Shown: positions 40,057 to 49,392, counted from the first letter of the stretch. The stretch: 64,000 bases of DNA from Streptomyces violascens (GCF_014649955.1 NZ_BMUA01000001.1:248001-312000); one strand, 5' to 3'. A program made the numbers and translations. Notes: generated by a model from the sequence alone, not told the origin.

Positions 40057-40584
40057 TTGCATGGCGACAGCACATCCATCGCAGTTCAGGACCACGTCAC
40101 CTCTGATTCGTTCCGGTCCGCGGTCGGCAGCTTCTGTACCGGCCTGACCGTCATCAGCGCCATAGGCCCAAAGGGCCCCGTCGGATTCACCTGCCAGGCT
40201 TTCTCGTCCCTCTCCCTGGACCCACCACGGGTTCTCGTCTCCGTCGGCCGCACGTCCACGACATGGCCGCACATCAAGGCCGCGGGCCGCTTCTGCGTCA
40301 ACGTCCTTGCGGCGGACCAGATGGCCCTGAGCAGGCGTTTTGCCCGTCCGGGCGGCGACAAGTACGCAGGTGTGGGCTGGAGTTGCCCGCCCGGCGGGTC
40401 CCCCAGGCTCGACGGGGCGTGCTCCTGGTTCGAGTGCGCCATCGAGGCGGAGTTCGACGCGGGCGACCATCTTGTGGTCGCCGCCCGCGTGCTCGCCCTG
40501 GATACGGACGCGGACCGGAAGCCACTGCTGTATCACCGTGGCCGATACACATCGCCGGGCGAGAGCATGCCCGGCCCGGCATAA
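40057..40584 (+). CDS. Flavin reductase (HpaC/RutF-like)
   Basis: 175 residues from TTG 40057, with GAGGAA six bases upstream; the ATG at 39943 in the same frame has no site and would add 38 unusual residues. It shows FRSAVGSFCTGLTVIS, GFTCQAFSSLSLDPPRVLVSVGRTSTTWPHI, GRFCVNVLAADQ and DHLVVAARVLAL, the pattern of FMN reductases that feed reduced flavin to a separate monooxygenase. A partner monooxygenase is the fifth gene downstream (43169), so the two probably form one two-component system bracketing the operon. Confidence 0.9.
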   Translation: MHGDSTSIAVQDHVTSDSFRSAVGSFCTGLTVISAIGPKGPVGFTCQAFSSLSLDPPRVLVSVGRTSTTWPHIKAAGRFCVNVLAADQMALSRRFARPGGDKYAGVGWSCPPGGSPRLDGACSWFECAIEAEFDAGDHLVVAARVLALDTDADRKPLLYHRGRYTSPGESMPGPA

Positions 40585-40800
40585 CCCCCCAGATTCCGCT
40601 CACATTCGGGCGGGTGAAGCGATCCGCACCCCGGACGCACGCTATCACTTTCTCGCCAGGACCCCCGAATTCAGCCATGCAAAATGGCTCGATCCCACTC
40701 AGGTATTCCCTTCCGTCGGCAAGTCCTCGATGACGAGCCGACCCTCGGCGATGCCACTTCTTCAGCAAATCGGCGTTAATTTTCTGTCAGGAGAATTCAC

Positions 40801-41352
40801 ATGGCAATCACCCCTGACCGGTCGGGTCTGCTCACCGGCCTCGACGTGTTCGTGGGCGGTCCGATCCAGCACGCGATCCTGGCGAACGGCTTCGCGGGCG
40901 ACCTCCAGTCCGCGATCACCAGGGCCATCGGCACCGTCCGCGAGAACGGTGGCAACGTGTTCTCCGCCCATGTGGCGGAGAAGTTCGGCGAGGACACCGC
41001 GCAGTTCACCCCCGAGCAGGTCTCGGTGCGCGACTTCCGGTGGATGCGCAAGTGCGACGTGTTCGTCCCCGTGCTTCCGGTGCTTCCCGACCTCACCCTG
41101 CGTCGTACCGACGGCACGCACGTGGAGCTGGGCTGGGCCACCGCGCTGGGCCGGCCCATCGTCCTGGTGACCAAGCAGCCCTTCGTGGACTCGGCCAGCC
41201 ATCTGCTCAAGGGGCTGCACCGGGTGGGCTCGGTGCAGGTCATCGACTTCGACGAGTTCAACGAGAAGCCCGGGCTCCTTGTCGACGCCGTGCTCGCCGC
41301 CACCGAGGTGCAGCGCGAGGCCCTCGGTTCGGCCATCGTCGCCGGCGCCTGA
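40801..41352 (+). CDS. Nucleoside N-glycosidase/2-deoxyribosyltransferase-like protein
   Basis: 183 residues from ATG 40801 (AGGAG at 40784-40788). FVGGPIQHAI opens a Rossmann-like fold, VFSAHVAEKFGE follows, and RWMRKCDVFVPVLPVLP comes before RTDGTHVELGWATALGRPIVLVT. Glu109 in GTHVELGWA is at the position of the catalytic Glu of nucleoside 2-deoxyribosyltransferases. Relatives BlsM and MilB hydrolyse CMP-type nucleotides to free the base in nucleoside antibiotic pathways. Cleavage of an N-glycosidic bond is thus likely. Second gene of the operon after a 216-base gap with nothing else in it. Confidence 0.75.
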   Translation: MAITPDRSGLLTGLDVFVGGPIQHAILANGFAGDLQSAITRAIGTVRENGGNVFSAHVAEKFGEDTAQFTPEQVSVRDFRWMRKCDVFVPVLPVLPDLTLRRTDGTHVELGWATALGRPIVLVTKQPFVDSASHLLKGLHRVGSVQVIDFDEFNEKPGLLVDAVLAATEVQREALGSAIVAGA

Positions 41353-41442
41353 CGGCAGTCCTCTCACTCCCCCGCCCGGTCGTCACCCGGCCCGTGCCCG
41401 GTCGGCCGCGCATCCCGCACAGCCTCACCACGGAGACATCAA

Positions 41443-42321
41443 TTGTCCGACGGCGTACGCATATTGGGACTCACGCTCAAGAATCCGGTCGTGGTCGGTT
41501 CCGGCCTGCTCACCGACCAGGAACGCAACATCCGCAAGCTCCTCGCGACCGGCGCGGGGGCCGTTGTCACCAAGACGATCCACCCCAGTCCGCCCCAGGG
41601 CCTCGACGAGCGGATCTTACGGTTGCCTTCGGGCATGCTGAACAGCACCACGTACTCCAAGAGGTCGGTCGAGCACTGGCTGGCGGTCCTCACGTCCTTC
41701 GCGGACGAGCGGTTACCCGTGATCGCCTCCGTGCACGCCGACACCCCGGCCGAGCTCGGTGAGCTCGCCGCCCGCGTGGCGGCCACCGGCTGTCCGGCCC
41801 TTGAGCTCGGCATCTCCTGCATCAACGAGGAACCCGGCGGTGAGGAGGAAACCCCCGACCGCGTCCACGCCTACACCGCGGCCACCCGGGCCCGCACCAC
41901 ACTGCCGATCTCGGTCAAACTCGCCATCGGCGAGGGACTGGTGGACCGCGTGCACGCGGCCGTCGCCGGTGGCGCGGACGCCGTCACGGTCAGCGACACG
42001 ATCTCCGGCGCCGCCGTCTCCCCCGAGACCGGCGACCTCGAACTCGGCGGCATCTTCGGCTACTCGGGCCCCGCCATCAAACCCCTGGTCCTGGCCGCCA
42101 TCTGGCAACTGCGCCGACGCGGCGTCGACCTGCCCGTCCTCGGCTGCGGCGGCGTGAGCTCCGGCCGGGACGTCGCCGACTATCTGAGCGTGGGCGCGAA
42201 CGTGGCGCAGGTCTACACGGCGCTGCACACCGACATGTACGAGACGCTGGAGCGGATCGTGACCGAGACCGGTGCCGTGCTCGGGCGCCCGGCCGGCGCG
42301 ACGGCGGGAGCCGCCCGGTGA
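41443..42321 (+). CDS. Dihydroorotate/dihydropyrimidine dehydrogenase-like flavoenzyme
   Basis: 292 residues from TTG 41443 (GGAG at 41432-41435). A TIM barrel: ILGLTLKNPVVVGSGLLTD, GAGAVVTKTIHPSP, LPVIASVHA, ALELGISCINEE, PISVKLAIGEGLVD, GADAVTVSDTISG, LPVLGCGGVSSGRDVADYLSVGANVAQVYTAL. The phosphate-binding GGVSSG and the substrate loop SCINEE resemble DHODs and PreA, which interconvert pyrimidines and dihydropyrimidines using FMN. The canonical pyrimidine-binding Asn motif is altered, so the ring may be different. The stop overlaps the next start (GTGA). Confidence 0.82.
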   Translation: MSDGVRILGLTLKNPVVVGSGLLTDQERNIRKLLATGAGAVVTKTIHPSPPQGLDERILRLPSGMLNSTTYSKRSVEHWLAVLTSFADERLPVIASVHADTPAELGELAARVAATGCPALELGISCINEEPGGEEETPDRVHAYTAATRARTTLPISVKLAIGEGLVDRVHAAVAGGADAVTVSDTISGAAVSPETGDLELGGIFGYSGPAIKPLVLAAIWQLRRRGVDLPVLGCGGVSSGRDVADYLSVGANVAQVYTALHTDMYETLERIVTETGAVLGRPAGATAGAAR

Positions 42322-43172
42322 CCCACGCCGCGTACTCCGCCCTGACCAGCGCCGGCGTGAACCGGTCCGTCCAGGGCAGAACCCTGGTCTGGCCGATCGG
42401 CGCCACCGAACAGCACGGCCCGCACCTCCCGCTCAGCGTCGACTCGGACCTCGCCGAGGCGTTCGCGGCCGAGATCTCCGCCGGGCTCGACGGACTCACC
42501 CTGCCCGTCCACCAGATCGCCGCCCGCTCGCTCCCGCAGAGCGGCGGCGGGCTCTCCTTCCCCGGCACGGTGTACGTGGGCGGCGACACCCTCATCCGTT
42601 ACGTACGGGACGTGCTGGAATCGCTCGTCGCGCTGCCCTTCGAGCGGCTGATCATCGTGAACGGGCACTTCGAGAACGAGCCCTTCCTCTTCGAGGCGCT
42701 CGACCAAGTGCGGGCTCGCGGGCTCCTGGACGGCCGCGAGGTGTACGCCTTCAGCTGGTGGAGCCTCGTCCAGGAATCGTGGATCGCCGCCGAGGTGCCC
42801 GGCTTCCCCGGCTGGCACGCGGAGCACGCGGGTGTGACCGAGACCAGCCTGATGCTGCACCTGCGCCCGGAGCTCGTGACCGAGAAGCGGCCCGAGCACG
42901 ACAATCCGCCGCGCAGCGGGGTGTATCTGCACCCCATCGATGTCGAGCAGATCTCCAACAACGGGATCCTGTCGTCCACTTCGGGCTCCAGCGCGGAGCT
43001 CGGCGAGAAGCTCTTCCGGCATGTGACCGACGAGGCGCTCGCCATGGTCCGGCAGGGCGAGGGCCTGCTGCTCGCCCGCACCCGCCCGGACCGACGCGGC
43101 CGTACGTCGTCGAACGACACGAGCGACGCGACCGCACCGGCCTCACCCGCACCGAAGGGACGACGCGCATGA
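42318..43172 (+). CDS. Creatininase-family amidohydrolase
   Basis: 284 residues; GTG 42318 overlaps the previous stop. Metal-site motifs are LVWPIGATEQHGPHLPLSVDSD (Glu, His, Asp), VNGHFENE and GWHAEHAGVTETSLMLHL with a His/Glu pair. Members open cyclic amides (creatinine), remove formyl groups or cleave peptides (MftE). In this context ring-opening or amide hydrolysis of an N-heterocycle is plausible. The last 30 residues are a Ser/Thr/Pro-rich tail. Confidence 0.9.
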   Translation: MTHAAYSALTSAGVNRSVQGRTLVWPIGATEQHGPHLPLSVDSDLAEAFAAEISAGLDGLTLPVHQIAARSLPQSGGGLSFPGTVYVGGDTLIRYVRDVLESLVALPFERLIIVNGHFENEPFLFEALDQVRARGLLDGREVYAFSWWSLVQESWIAAEVPGFPGWHAEHAGVTETSLMLHLRPELVTEKRPEHDNPPRSGVYLHPIDVEQISNNGILSSTSGSSAELGEKLFRHVTDEALAMVRQGEGLLLARTRPDRRGRTSSNDTSDATAPASPAPKGRRA

Positions 43173-44509
43173 CGAGCACCGCACCGCAGGGCCGGTCGGC
43201 GGGCAAGTTCCATCTCGCCTTCATCTTCAACTTCACACCCGACGACTGGCAGGGCCCGTTCGGGACGGGTGGGTCGCCGTGGGACGGGAAGTTCCACACC
43301 GAGGTGGCCCAGGCGCTGGAGCGCGCCTGCTTCGACTACGTCATCGTCGAGGACAAGCTGATGGTTCCGGAGTCGTACGGCGGCTCCGCCGAGGCGGCTC
43401 TCAAGCAGGCGATGGTGGTGCCCAAGCACGACCCCGTCCCGCTGGCGGTGGCCATGGGGGTGGCCACCTCTCGACTCGGCATCGTGGCCACCCTTTCCAC
43501 GCTCGCGTACCCGCCGTTCATGACGGCCCGGCTCTCCTCGACCCTGGACAGCATGCTGGGCGGCCGCTTCGGCTGGAACATCGTCACCAGCGCGGAGGAC
43601 CTGGCCGCGCAGAACTTCGGCCTCGACAAGCTGCCGCCGCGCGATGTCCGGTACGAGATGGCCGACGAGTACGTCGATGTCGTCAAGCAGCTCTTCGCCT
43701 CCTGGGACGCGGACGCCGTCGTACTCGACCGCGAGAAGGGTGTGTACGCGGACCACACCAAGGTGCGGCCCATCCACTTCAAGGGCAAGTACTTCCAGGT
43801 GCGCGGCCCGCTCAACACCGTGCCCTCGCCGCAGCACCGGCCGGCCTTCGTGCAGGCGGGTGCCTCTCCCCGGGGCCGGGCCTTCGCGGCCCGCAACGCG
43901 GACTCGATCATCGCCATCGCCAACGGCGTGGAGGGCATGAAGCAGTTCCGCGAGGACGTGCGGGCACACGCCAAGGACCAGGGGCGCGATCCGGACACCA
44001 TCAAGACGCTGTTCTGTGTCACCCCCGTCCTGGGCGAGACGGAGCAGGACGCCCGGGAGAAGCAGGCCCGGATGGTGTCCTCGCCCCAGTTCATCCAGGA
44101 CATCCTGGCCCAGACGTCGGCGCTCACCGAGATCGACTTCGCGCAGTTCGATCTGGACGAGCCGCTGCCGCGCCGCCTGGAGACCAACGGCGAGCAGGGC
44201 TCGCTCGACCAGCTCCAGCAGTGGGGCAGCGGGAAGACCCTGCGCGAGCTCGTCATCGACGCGGCGGGCGGGCTCGTCTCCTCCGTCGACCTGGTCGGTA
44301 CGCCGGACCAGGTGGCCGAGCGGATGGGTGAGGTGATGGAGGAGGTCGGCGGCGACGGGTTCATGATCACGACACCGCTGCTCCGCCTGAACCGCCGCTA
44401 CATCGCCGAAGTCACCGACGGACTCGTCCCGGCGCTGCAACGGCGAGGGCTGACCCGCTCCGCGTACACACCGGGCAACACGCTCCGGCAGAACCTGCTG
44501 GAGTTCTGA
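43169..44509 (+). CDS. LLM-class flavin-dependent monooxygenase (NtaA/DszA-like)
   Basis: 446 residues; ATG 43169 overlaps the previous stop (ATGA). It shows FIFNFTPDDWQGPFG, a domain with CFDYVIVEDKLMVPESYGGSAE, GVATSRLGIVATLSTLAYPPF, GGRFGWNIVTSAEDLAAQNFG, RYEMADEYVDVVKQLFASWD and FVQAGASPRGRAFAARNADSI. These are typical of the NtaA/SnaA/DszA group that uses reduced FMN from a separate reductase to oxidise C-N or C-S bonds. RutA of pyrimidine breakdown belongs to the same superfamily. Its reductase is the first gene of this operon. Confidence 0.93.
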   Translation: MTSTAPQGRSAGKFHLAFIFNFTPDDWQGPFGTGGSPWDGKFHTEVAQALERACFDYVIVEDKLMVPESYGGSAEAALKQAMVVPKHDPVPLAVAMGVATSRLGIVATLSTLAYPPFMTARLSSTLDSMLGGRFGWNIVTSAEDLAAQNFGLDKLPPRDVRYEMADEYVDVVKQLFASWDADAVVLDREKGVYADHTKVRPIHFKGKYFQVRGPLNTVPSPQHRPAFVQAGASPRGRAFAARNADSIIAIANGVEGMKQFREDVRAHAKDQGRDPDTIKTLFCVTPVLGETEQDAREKQARMVSSPQFIQDILAQTSALTEIDFAQFDLDEPLPRRLETNGEQGSLDQLQQWGSGKTLRELVIDAAGGLVSSVDLVGTPDQVAERMGEVMEEVGGDGFMITTPLLRLNRRYIAEVTDGLVPALQRRGLTRSAYTPGNTLRQNLLEF

Positions 44510-44537
44510 GCGGGTGGGCACGGGCGCCCCGCGTGGC

Positions 44538-44978
44538 TCATCGGCCGCGCGGGGTGGCTAGGGGGTGTCCGATGGGGAGTTCTGTGTCCGCATCACGAGA
44601 ATCGGCCACCGGGAATTCGCGATCCGCGCCCGTTTCCACGGCCCGCGCAGTCCGGTACCAGCGCCCCCAGGTGTCGAGCTGTTCCGCGATGCGGTCCAGG
44701 CTGCGGCCGATCTCGGTGAGCGAATACTCGACCTTCGGCGGCACCTCCCGGTAAACGGTCCTTATGACCAGGCCGTCGGTCTCCATTTCACGCAGCTGGC
44801 GGGTCAGCATCCGCTGGGTGATCCGGGGCAGCGCTCGCTTGAGCTCGCTGAACCGCCTGGTCCCGGCCATGAGTTCCTTCAGGATGGCCAGTTTCCACCG
44901 GCCGCCCAGGACCTCCATGGCACTCTCGACCGCGCAATATTCCGGCGTGTTTTCCGCACGTTCCGAACCGTCGCGCAC
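44538..44978 (-). CDS. HxlR-family transcriptional regulator
   Basis: 146 residues from GTG 44978, seven bases after GGAGG; a start at 45038 would lie inside the repeats. The winged helix reads YCAVESAMEVLGGRWKLAILKELMAGTRRFSELKRALPRITQRMLTRQLREMETDGLV, with Cys just before the domain as often found in redox- or aldehyde-sensing HxlR proteins. Divergent from an MFS gene with three GGTATACA repeats between. It follows the five-gene operon convergently by 28 bases. Confidence 0.92.
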   Translation of the reverse strand: MRDGSERAENTPEYCAVESAMEVLGGRWKLAILKELMAGTRRFSELKRALPRITQRMLTRQLREMETDGLVIRTVYREVPPKVEYSLTEIGRSLDRIAEQLDTWGRWYRTARAVETGADREFPVADSRDADTELPIGHPLATPRGR

Positions 44979-44995
44979 GACTCCACCTCCACCAC

Positions 44996-45037
44996 GGTAT
45001 ACACCTTGACGGTATACATTTTGAAACCAGGTATACA
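44996..45037. promoter_or_regulatory. Three GGTATACA repeats between HxlR and MFS genes
   Basis: GGTATACA is found at 44996-45003, 45011-45018 and 45030-45037, with starts 15 and 19 bases apart. Each contains the palindrome GTATAC. The cluster lies right at the HxlR promoter and about 70 bases before the MFS start, so these are the probable HxlR operators. Confidence 0.65.
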
Positions 45038-45104
45038 TCCTGATACTACGTCACATTCAAGTGCGTACTTGTGCCCTGCATTTGTATCCCACGATAGTGC
45101 GAGC

Positions 45105-46688
45105 ATGACGAATAGCGACGCCCCCGCAAAGATTCCGGGCGAACCGGATGCCGCCGCGCGGCGGCGCAAATGGCTGGTCCTCGCGGTGGTCTCCACCAGC
45201 CTGCTGCTGTGCGGGATCGACCTGACCGTGCTGCACGCGGCCGTGCCGAGCATGTCCCTCGACCTGCATCCCAGCGGCGTCCAACTCCTGTGGATCGTCG
45301 ACATCTACTCACTCACCCTCGCCTCGCTGCTCGTCACCTGCGGCACCCTCGGCGACCGCATCGGGCGCAAACGCATGGTGCTCAGCGGCTTCGCCGTGTT
45401 CGGGCTCGCGTCGGCGGCCGCCGCGTTCTCCCACTCCACGTCCCAGCTGATCGCCGCCCGCGTCGCGTTGGGCATCGGGGCCGCGATGATCATGGCGTCG
45501 ACCGTGGCCATCATCCGCGTCGTGTTCACCGACGACCGGGAACGCGCCATCGCGATCGGCATCTGGACCTCGGCCCACAGCGTCGGCGCGACCCTCGGGC
45601 CGCTGCTCGGCGGCCTGATCACCGAGCGCTGGGGCTGGGGCGCGGTCTTCCTGGTCAACGTGCCGATCGTGCTCGTCATCCTGGTCGTGGGCGCCCGCGT
45701 GGTGCCCGAATCCCGCAACCCCTCCCCGCGCCACTGGGACATGGCGAGCGTCGCCCTGTCGATCACCGGGCTCGCGGGGGTCGTGTACGCGCTCAAGCAG
45801 GGCGGCGAGCACGTGGGCGTCGACCCGCTCATCCTGGCCGCGGCGGCCGGCGGAGCGCTGCTGCTCTTCCTCTTCGTACGCCGTCAACGACGCCTGGCGG
45901 AACCACTGTTGGACTTCTCGCTCTTCGCCGACCGCCGCTTCTCCACCGCGACGCTCTGCGTGATCGGCTGCTTCGGCAGCTATGTGGCGCTGCTGTTCTT
46001 CCTCACCCAGTGGTTCCAGCAGGTCGGCGGGTTCTCGCCGGTGCGGGCCGGGCTCGCCCTCATGCCGCTGGCCGCCGCGAACGCGGTGGGTGCCACGACC
46101 GCGCCCTGGGCCTCGGCCCGCTGGGGCAACCGCTGGGCGCTGACCGGTTCGCTCGGCCTGTTCGCGGCGGCGGCCGCTGCCCTGTCGCTGACCGGGGACA
46201 CCTCGCACTACGCCAGGCTCGTGCTGCCGCTCATCGCGGCGGGGCTCGGCGCGGGGGTCGTGATGACGCTGGGCGCGGACTCCATCATGGCCGCGGCCGA
46301 CCCCGAGCGCTCCGGCGAGGCCGCCGCGATCCAGGAGACGTCCTTCGAGCTCGGCGCGGGGCTCGGCGTCGCCGTCCTGGGCACCGCGCTGGCCGCGACC
46401 TACCGCACGTCGCTGCCCGAGGTCCCCGGGCTGAGCCCGGAGCAACAGAGCACCGCCCAGGAGTCGTTCGCCTCGGCGGAGGACGTGCTGAAGCAGCTCC
46501 CCGCCACTACTGCCACGCACCTCACCACAGCGGCCCGCCGCGCCTACGACCAAGGTTTCACGACGGTCACGGGGGTGGCCGCCGCCGTTCTCGTGGCCAC
46601 GGCTGTGCTGGCCGCGACGATGCTGCGGCCGCGTGCGCCGGAGGTGGCGCGAGAGGACTCCGAGAAGGAGGTGCACGCGGCGCCGTAG
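45105..46688 (+). CDS. MFS (DHA2-type) efflux transporter
   Basis: 527 residues from ATG 45105, the Met that precedes the first helix; no strong ribosome binding site. Fourteen helices, LLCGIDLTVLHAAVPSM (motif D1), GTLGDRIGRKRMVLSG (motif A) and SVGATLGPLLGGLITE (motif C). It resembles QacA/SmvA-type pumps. Control by the divergent HxlR regulator is likely; HxlR/MFS pairs respond to toxic compounds. It may export a product of the adjacent five-gene operon, but this is position-based. Confidence 0.92.
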   Translation: MTNSDAPAKIPGEPDAAARRRKWLVLAVVSTSLLLCGIDLTVLHAAVPSMSLDLHPSGVQLLWIVDIYSLTLASLLVTCGTLGDRIGRKRMVLSGFAVFGLASAAAAFSHSTSQLIAARVALGIGAAMIMASTVAIIRVVFTDDRERAIAIGIWTSAHSVGATLGPLLGGLITERWGWGAVFLVNVPIVLVILVVGARVVPESRNPSPRHWDMASVALSITGLAGVVYALKQGGEHVGVDPLILAAAAGGALLLFLFVRRQRRLAEPLLDFSLFADRRFSTATLCVIGCFGSYVALLFFLTQWFQQVGGFSPVRAGLALMPLAAANAVGATTAPWASARWGNRWALTGSLGLFAAAAAALSLTGDTSHYARLVLPLIAAGLGAGVVMTLGADSIMAAADPERSGEAAAIQETSFELGAGLGVAVLGTALAATYRTSLPEVPGLSPEQQSTAQESFASAEDVLKQLPATTATHLTTAARRAYDQGFTTVTGVAAAVLVATAVLAATMLRPRAPEVAREDSEKEVHAAP

Positions 46689-46973
46689 GGGTGCCACAGG
46701 GCTGAAGGGTGCGTGCCGGTCCCGGGAATCGGGGCCGGTACGCGCCCTTCCCGTTCTGCCACAAACGTCCAGCACTTCTCTTGGCATGCTCCGATCAGAC
46801 CTGCCAAGCTTCCCCCCAGCCGTCGCCCTGACCCCAGGAAGACGGCAGCACACGTCCCACTCAGTGATCGTGCACGTGCCGCGCACCGTCCGCGGCCGTC
46901 CTCCGGCGCACCCAAGCCGGGCCGGGCGGCCATCGAGCAGGCCGAAATCCCGGCCGCCTCAAAGGAGTTCCGT

Positions 46974-48824
46974 GTGAGACCCACCCCCCACAAGTCCCTC
47001 GCGGCGGCCGCATGCGCCGCCGCCGCGCTGGCTGCCGTATCCCTTCCCGCCACCCCGGCGTCGGCCCAGGCCCCGCGCGCCGACGCCTGCACACCGGCTC
47101 AGGTGGTCGCCAACGGCGGGTTCGAGAGCGGTACCTCACCCTGGACGCAGTCGTCGACGAGTGTGATCACCGATCGCACCGGTGAGAGCGCCCACGGCGG
47201 CACCCACTTCGCCTGGCTGAACGGTGTGGGCAGCACACACACCGACACCCTCTCCCAGAGCGTCACCATCCCCTCCGGATGCAGCAAGGCCACCCTCACG
47301 TTCTGGCTGCACATCGACACCGCCGAGACGACCTCGTCGACCGCCTACGACAAACTGACGGCGAAGATCGGCAGTACGACGCTGGCGACGTACTCGAACC
47401 TCGACAAGAACACCGGGTACGTGCAGAAGTCCTTCGACGTGTCGGGCTTCGCGGGGCAGACCGTCGACCTCGCGTTCACCGGCACGGAGGACTACAGCCT
47501 CCAGACGAGCTTCGTCATCGACGACGTCGCCCTCGACACCTCCGGCGGCTCGACCCCGCCCGCCGACTCCACCCGTACGCCGGCCGCTCCCTCGTACAAC
47601 GTCAGTCTGACCAGCAACGCGAGCGGGAACGGCTGGACCGGGCACGAGAGTGCGACCTTCACCAACGCCTCGTCCACCGCGCTCAGCGAGGTGTATCTGA
47701 GGCTGTGGGACAACTACCACGGCACCTGCTCGGCGATGCCGATCACGGTCGGCAACGTCACCGGCGGCACCGCCGGCGCCCTCTCCGTCGGCTGCACAGC
47801 ACTCAAGATCGACCTGCCGGCGCCGCTGCCCCAGGGGCAGAGCGCCACGATCGGCTTCGACCTGGGCATCAGTGTGCCGAGCGGCGCCGACCGGTTCGGC
47901 GCCGACGGCGCGTTCAACAACATAGGCAACGCCCTGCCGGTCCTGGCCATCCGTGACGCGGCGGGCTGGCACCTGGATCCGTACACCAACAACGGCGAGT
48001 CGTTCTACTCGCTGGCCGCCGACTTCAAGGTGACCCTCGACCACCCCACCGGCCTGCTCGTCCCGGCCACCGGCACCTCGGTCGACACCCCCGGCTCCAG
48101 CGGACGCACCGTCACCACGGCCACCGCCACCAAGGTCCGCGACTTCGCCTGGGCGGCCGGCCCATTCAGCAAGATCTCCGGCACCTCGCCCGCCGGCACC
48201 GCCATCAACATCTACTCGGTCTCGGGCATCAGCTCGTCCGACGCCCAGTCGATGCTGGCCACCGCCAAGTCCGCCGTGGACACGCACGCGGCCCGCTTCG
48301 GCGCCTACCCGTACGGCGAGCTGGACGCGGTGATCGACAACAACTACTGGTTCGGCGGCATGGAGTACCCCGGCTTCGTCCTCGACCTCGTCTCCACCAC
48401 GGCGCTCACCCACGAGATCGGACACCAGTGGTGGTACGGCATCGTCGGCGACGACGAGTACAACAACCCCTGGCTCGACGAGGCGTTCGCCGACTACTCC
48501 ACCGACCTCGCCCAGAACAAGACCGGCACCAACTGCTGGAACAGCGTCTCGTGGGCGTCGTCCGCCGAGAAGATCACCAACTCGATGGCGTACTGGGACG
48601 CCCACTCCTCCCGGTACTCGACCGTCGTCTACGGCTACGGGAAGTGCGCCCTGCACGACCTGCGGCGCGTACTCGGTGATGGCGTGATGGCCAAGTTGCT
48701 GAAGGACTACGCCACTTCACACTGGTACGGCGTCTCGACGACGGCCGAGTTCAAGGCGGCGGCCCAGGCGGCCACCTCCACGGACCTGACCTCGTTCTGG
48801 ACCCAGCACCGCATCGACGGCTGA
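46974..48824 (+). CDS. Secreted M1-family metallopeptidase with N-terminal jelly-roll domain
   Basis: 616 residues from GTG 46974 (AAAGGAG seven bases upstream). Signal peptide: [18 protein letters not shown] with cleavage near ASAQA. Residues about 40-190 form a carbohydrate-binding-like sandwich ([50 protein letters not shown]). Then comes the M1 N-terminal beta-domain (about 205-370) and the gluzincin core with [10 protein letters not shown] (H480, E481, H484) and the third ligand E503 in [18 protein letters not shown] is the exopeptidase loop. Length is shorter than PepN because the C-terminal helical domain is missing. A secreted aminopeptidase is likely. Confidence 0.92.
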   Translation: MRPTPHKSLAAAACAAAALAAVSLPATPASAQAPRADACTPAQVVANGGFESGTSPWTQSSTSVITDRTGESAHGGTHFAWLNGVGSTHTDTLSQSVTIPSGCSKATLTFWLHIDTAETTSSTAYDKLTAKIGSTTLATYSNLDKNTGYVQKSFDVSGFAGQTVDLAFTGTEDYSLQTSFVIDDVALDTSGGSTPPADSTRTPAAPSYNVSLTSNASGNGWTGHESATFTNASSTALSEVYLRLWDNYHGTCSAMPITVGNVTGGTAGALSVGCTALKIDLPAPLPQGQSATIGFDLGISVPSGADRFGADGAFNNIGNALPVLAIRDAAGWHLDPYTNNGESFYSLAADFKVTLDHPTGLLVPATGTSVDTPGSSGRTVTTATATKVRDFAWAAGPFSKISGTSPAGTAINIYSVSGISSSDAQSMLATAKSAVDTHAARFGAYPYGELDAVIDNNYWFGGMEYPGFVLDLVSTTALTHEIGHQWWYGIVGDDEYNNPWLDEAFADYSTDLAQNKTGTNCWNSVSWASSAEKITNSMAYWDAHSSRYSTVVYGYGKCALHDLRRVLGDGVMAKLLKDYATSHWYGVSTTAEFKAAAQAATSTDLTSFWTQHRIDG

Positions 48825-48832
48825 CGGTTCAT

Positions 48833-49070
48833 CAGTTCGCCGCGGAGGGCGTCCCGCACCACGCGTCGTCCGCGGCGAAGCCGCTTTCGGGCCGCGTCGA
48901 ATGCCGCGAACATGTCGAGCAACGGCTGGGGCGCGTCCGCGCGGAAGGTGGCGTCGAGCCCATCGGCCGACTCCCGGGCGGTCGCTTCGGCGCTCGGGAG
49001 GAGATTCTCCTCGTACGCCGCCAGAGCCGCCTCGGCGGTGCGCAGCGCGGTGTAGATGTGCAGGCCGCTC
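48833..49070 (-). pseudogene. Remnant: C-terminus of an FAD-dependent monooxygenase
   Basis: On the minus strand a frame without a start reads LHIYTALRTAEAALAAYEEN, LLPSAEATARESADGLDATF and APQPLLDMFAAFDAARKRL. This matches the C-terminal helix region of PHBH-type FAD monooxygenases (TetX-like 'LAAYE...FPR...A..S'). The FAD-binding N-terminal 300 residues are absent, and the next gene's stop sits at its upstream edge. A gene remnant. Confidence 0.6.
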
Positions 49071-49302
49071 AGCTGCCGACCCCCAACCGCTCGGCCAGAA
49101 AGCCGAGGATCTCGTCCCTGGCCCGCACCGTCGGGTGGCCGTCCTCGTCGACGAGGTGTGCGGTGACCACGCTGTGCGGGGTGACGACCCTGTTGACCGC
49201 CCGTCCGGAACCGGCGACGTACACCGCCTTCACCACCCCGTCCACGTCCACGAGTTGGCGGAGGAAGTCCGTGATCGGGTCGTCAAAGGTCTCAGCACTC
49301 AT
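49069..49302 (-). CDS. Small hypothetical protein
   Basis: 77 residues from ATG 49302. It contains DPITDFLRQLVDVDGVVKAVYVAGSGRA and ends LGFLAERLGVG. Codon use is normal for the organism but no family was recognised. Its stop lies at the edge of the FAD-monooxygenase remnant, so it could itself be a piece of an older gene. Divergent from the GlxA regulator by 90 bases; no clear ribosome binding site. Confidence 0.45.
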   Translation of the reverse strand: MSAETFDDPITDFLRQLVDVDGVVKAVYVAGSGRAVNRVVTPHSVVTAHLVDEDGHPTVRARDEILGFLAERLGVGS

Positions 49303-49392
49303 GACGGCAGCGTGGACCGGTGGACCTGGCAAAGCGATGGGCCGGATCGCCAGACATGGGGGTAATCTCGCCAAGGGCGAGAGGGGGCAGTC

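Noticed and set aside
45309..46886. Long minus-strand open frame opposite the MFS gene
   Set aside because: Antisense to an intact 14-helix transporter; product is low-complexity Arg/Gly/His.
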